Shown here: in pieces, positions 4,715 to 5,985 of the stretch
Layout: every line of letters starts with the position of its first letter
Numbering within the stretch: position 1 is the first letter of the stretch
NCBI GenBank assembly: GCA_030535715.1
Contig: JAUNRL010000070.1
Span: 1 to 5,985 of the forward strand
Reading direction: 5' to 3'
DNA: 5,985 nucleotides
DNA from: Bacillota bacterium
GTDB taxonomy: Bacteria; Bacillota; Clostridia; Peptostreptococcales; Anaerovoracaceae
Notes under the pieces: generated by a model
What the model was told of the DNA's origin: nothing
The model's input: the letters and a program-made list of their open reading frames with translations, nothing else
Databases searched by the model: none
Translations under genes and position numbers: made by a program

Positions 4715-5692
4715 TTACGCCAGCGCAGCTGTGATGATGGCCATGGTGTAGACCTCTTCCGCGTTGCAGCCTCTGGACAGGTCATTGATCGGCGCATTCA
4801 GTCCCTGCAGCACCGGGCCGTAAGCATCGAAGCCGCCCAGTCTCTGGGCGATCTTGTAGCCGATGTTGCCGGCGTTGATGTCCGGGAAGATAAACACGTT
4901 TGCCTGGCCGGCCACCTTGGAATCCCCGCACTTGGTCTTTGCGACCACCGGGGAGACCGCGGCGTCGAACTGTAGCTCGCCGTCCAGCGCCAGATCAGGC
5001 GCGGCTTCCTTCGCCAACTTCGTGGCTTCGACCATCTTGTCCACGTCTTCGCCGGCGCCGGATCCCTTGGTGGAATAGGACAGCATGGCAACCTTCGGGT
5101 CAACGCCGAAGATGGCAGCCGTGCGCGCGGATTCAATGGCGCACTCGGCGATTTCTTCCGGAGAAGGCTTGATGTTGATCGCGCAGTCGCCCATGCCCAG
5201 AATCTCCGGCTCGCTGCCGTCTTCATGCTCTCTGACCATAATAAAGACGGAGGATACGCTCTTGTTGCCCGGCTTGGTCTTGATCAGCTGCAAGGCGGGC
5301 CGGACGGTATCGGCCGTGGAATAGGTGGCGCCGCCCAGCAGAGCGTCCGCAACACCCATCTTCACCAGCATGGTGCCGAAGTAGTTGCCCTTCGCCAGCG
5401 CGGCACGGCACTGCTCCTCGGTCATCTTGCCTTTTCTCAGCTCGACCATCTTCGCCACCATCGCCTCCATATCCTCGTATGTCGCCGGATCAAGAATCTC
5501 CAGTCCCTCTATATCAAAATTTCCAGCCTTCGCCGCCGCCTGTACCTCTTCGACATTGCCGACGAGAACCGGGGTCAAGAATCCGCCCTTCTTCAGCCGG
5601 TCAGCGGCTTCCAGAATCCTGGCATCCGGACCTTCCGTAAAAACAATTTTTCTGGGGTTTTCCTTTAAGATTTCCATCAGTTTTTCAAACAT
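4715..5692 (-). CDS. pta: phosphate acetyltransferase Pta (325 aa)
   Basis: Pta transfers the acetyl group between CoA and phosphate, giving acetyl phosphate that acetate kinase turns into acetate and ATP; it is cytoplasmic. The whole 325-residue protein is a single PTA/PTB domain, the short Bacillus/Clostridium type without the DRTGG and CobB-like N-terminal parts of the E. coli form. Landmarks are IVFTEGPDARILEAADRL at 16-33, LGGATYSTADTVRPALQLI at 119-137, SYSTKGSGAG at 205-214, FPDINAGNIGYKIAQRLGG at 269-287 and the active-site NDLSRG at 303-308 (Ser306, Arg307). The start is the ATG at 5692, nine bases after AAAGGA; the frame extends to 5821 but would run through the promoter and operator. 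Acetate kinase is not adjacent in this window. Transcription is probably controlled at the palindrome at 5739-5757. Confidence 0.96.
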   Translation of the reverse strand: MFEKLMEILKENPRKIVFTEGPDARILEAADRLKKGGFLTPVLVGNVEEVQAAAKAGNFDIEGLEILDPATYEDMEAMVAKMVELRKGKMTEEQCRAALAKGNYFGTMLVKMGVADALLGGATYSTADTVRPALQLIKTKPGNKSVSSVFIMVREHEDGSEPEILGMGDCAINIKPSPEEIAECAIESARTAAIFGVDPKVAMLSYSTKGSGAGEDVDKMVEATKLAKEAAPDLALDGELQFDAAVSPVVAKTKCGDSKVAGQANVFIFPDINAGNIGYKIAQRLGGFDAYGPVLQGLNAPINDLSRGCNAEEVYTMAIITAALA

Positions 5693-5738
5693 TTCATCCG
5701 TTCCTTTCTCCTGCATATGATTCGCGTGGTCAACACGG

Positions 5739-5757
5739 TATTGTGTCAGACACAATA
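5739..5757. promoter_or_regulatory. 19-bp perfect palindrome, probable operator of pta
   Basis: TATTGTGTC-A-GACACAATA reads as two exact 9-bp arms around one central base. It sits directly downstream of the candidate -10 box of pta, over the expected transcription start, and about 47 bp before the ATG. A related shorter element, TTGT-AAC-ACAA (5761-5771), overlaps the -10 box. The symmetry and placement are those of a repressor site for a dimeric regulator. TTGTG...CACAA arms recall Rex, which controls fermentation genes in Firmicutes, but the Rex site has an even length and TTAA-type inner arms, so a TetR- or other-family repressor is equally possible. Confidence 0.6.
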
Positions 5758-5759
5758 TT

Positions 5760-5768
5760 ATTGTAACA
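5760..5768 (-). promoter_or_regulatory. extended -10 promoter element of pta
   Basis: On the minus strand TGTTACAAT (5768-5760) is an extended -10 box: TG, one base, then TACAAT. No good -35 hexamer stands 16-18 bases upstream, which is tolerated by extended -10 promoters. Transcription would start near 5752, inside the palindrome. Confidence 0.45.
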
Positions 5769-5930
5769 CAAAATCCGTACTCCGGTGCAGGTTTTCTTCT
5801 CTGCGGCGGTTCCGGCTTCAAACGTCTCCGGTTCCCCGGCGGTCTCTATTCCGAGGCCGCGCCCTCCCCATTCCGGGGCACTGCGTTTCTGCTTTCCTTC
5901 CACGCGCTCTTGTCGGCGTACATGATCCTG

Positions 5931-5953
5931 TCGGCGCGGCACCCCGCCGCCGA
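5931..5953 (-). terminator. GC-rich hairpin after the upstream gene end
   Basis: TCGGCG and CGCCGA arms with an inner CGG/CCG pair and a GGTG loop form a strong stem with one bulged base, starting three bases past the presumed stop codon. There is no T tract after it, so it is either a weak or Rho-assisted terminator or an RNA-stability hairpin. Confidence 0.3.
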
Positions 5954-5956
5954 AAC

Positions 5957-5985
5957 CTACGCCTCCTCCAGCGCCCGGTCATAGG
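5957..5985 (-). CDS. C-terminal end of an unidentified gene (partial)
   Basis: Reading the minus strand from the window edge, one frame gives YDRALEEA followed by TAG at 5957-5959. It is short, but a charged amphipathic C-terminus ending just before a strong hairpin (5931-5953) and an intergenic-looking stretch fits a gene lying upstream of pta on the same strand. The product cannot be identified from so few residues, and it may be chance. Confidence 0.3.

Noticed and set aside
5693..5821. N-terminal extension of pta by 43 codons
   Set aside because: It would translate through the extended -10 box and the 19-bp palindrome, while the ATG at 5692 has a ribosome binding site and matches the usual Pta start.
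5721..5984. Plus-strand open frame reaching TAG near the window end (for example GGLYSEAAPSPFRGTAF)
   Set aside because: It has no start codon with a ribosome binding site, lies over the pta promoter, and long open frames are expected by chance in this GC-rich stretch.
1..5985. CRISPR array, insertion sequence, tRNA or rRNA genes
   Set aside because: No regularly spaced repeats, transposase signatures, terminal inverted repeats, or cloverleaf/rRNA sequences were seen on either strand.

Overview
The window looks like chromosomal DNA of a low- to medium-GC Gram-positive anaerobe, most likely a member of Clostridia such as a Lachnospiraceae relative. The reasons are strong GGAGG-type ribosome binding sites, sigma-A style promoters, a stand-alone Bacillus/Clostridium-type phosphate acetyltransferase, LuxS, and the clostridial flavour of the DUF2804, hypoxanthine-DNA glycosylase and SGNH proteins. 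This is inferred from the sequence alone; no search was run.

Layout. 1-190: a 57-residue DUF1232-like membrane miniprotein on the minus strand. 189-518: a gene-poor gap holding at most a weak second terminator. 519-876: a minus-strand remnant (C-terminal half only) of a Nim/pyridoxamine-phosphate-oxidase-like flavoprotein, followed by a clear intrinsic terminator. 965-2191: a plus-strand DUF2804 gene with its own promoter and a start at 1028. 2188-3780: two minus-strand genes in one transcription unit. The promoter-proximal one is an unusual single-frame fusion of a uracil-DNA-glycosylase-superfamily domain (hypoxanthine-DNA glycosylase type) to an SGNH hydrolase. 21 bp downstream of it comes luxS. 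luxS and the DUF2804 gene converge and share their stop codons in a TTAG overlap, leaving no room for a terminator between them. 3781-4077: a long leader of the fusion-luxS unit with a consensus-like promoter, a 13-codon leader ORF with an excellent ribosome binding site, and several hairpins.

4134-4348 is the most intriguing part. A plus-strand promoter with a perfect -10 box drives a predicted RNA of about 78 nt made of a tight hairpin plus an intrinsic terminator. Converging on it from the minus strand is a near-perfect Shine-Dalgarno sequence followed by a 9-codon ORF and then a 27-codon ORF that overlaps the RNA's 3' end in antisense. This is the geometry of a type I toxin-antitoxin module whose toxin frame is broken or unrecognised. 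4440-4645 holds no convincing gene but a dense run of hairpins, possibly a structured RNA or a dispersed repeat.

4657-5692: pta, a complete phosphate acetyltransferase gene on the minus strand with a textbook terminator. Its promoter region holds a perfect 19-bp palindrome that probably is a repressor operator. 5957-5985: probably the last nine codons of another minus-strand gene.

The genes do not form one pathway. LuxS belongs to the activated methyl cycle and makes the AI-2 precursor, Pta makes acetyl phosphate for acetate formation, and the glycosylase would repair deaminated adenine in DNA. The rest is of unknown function.
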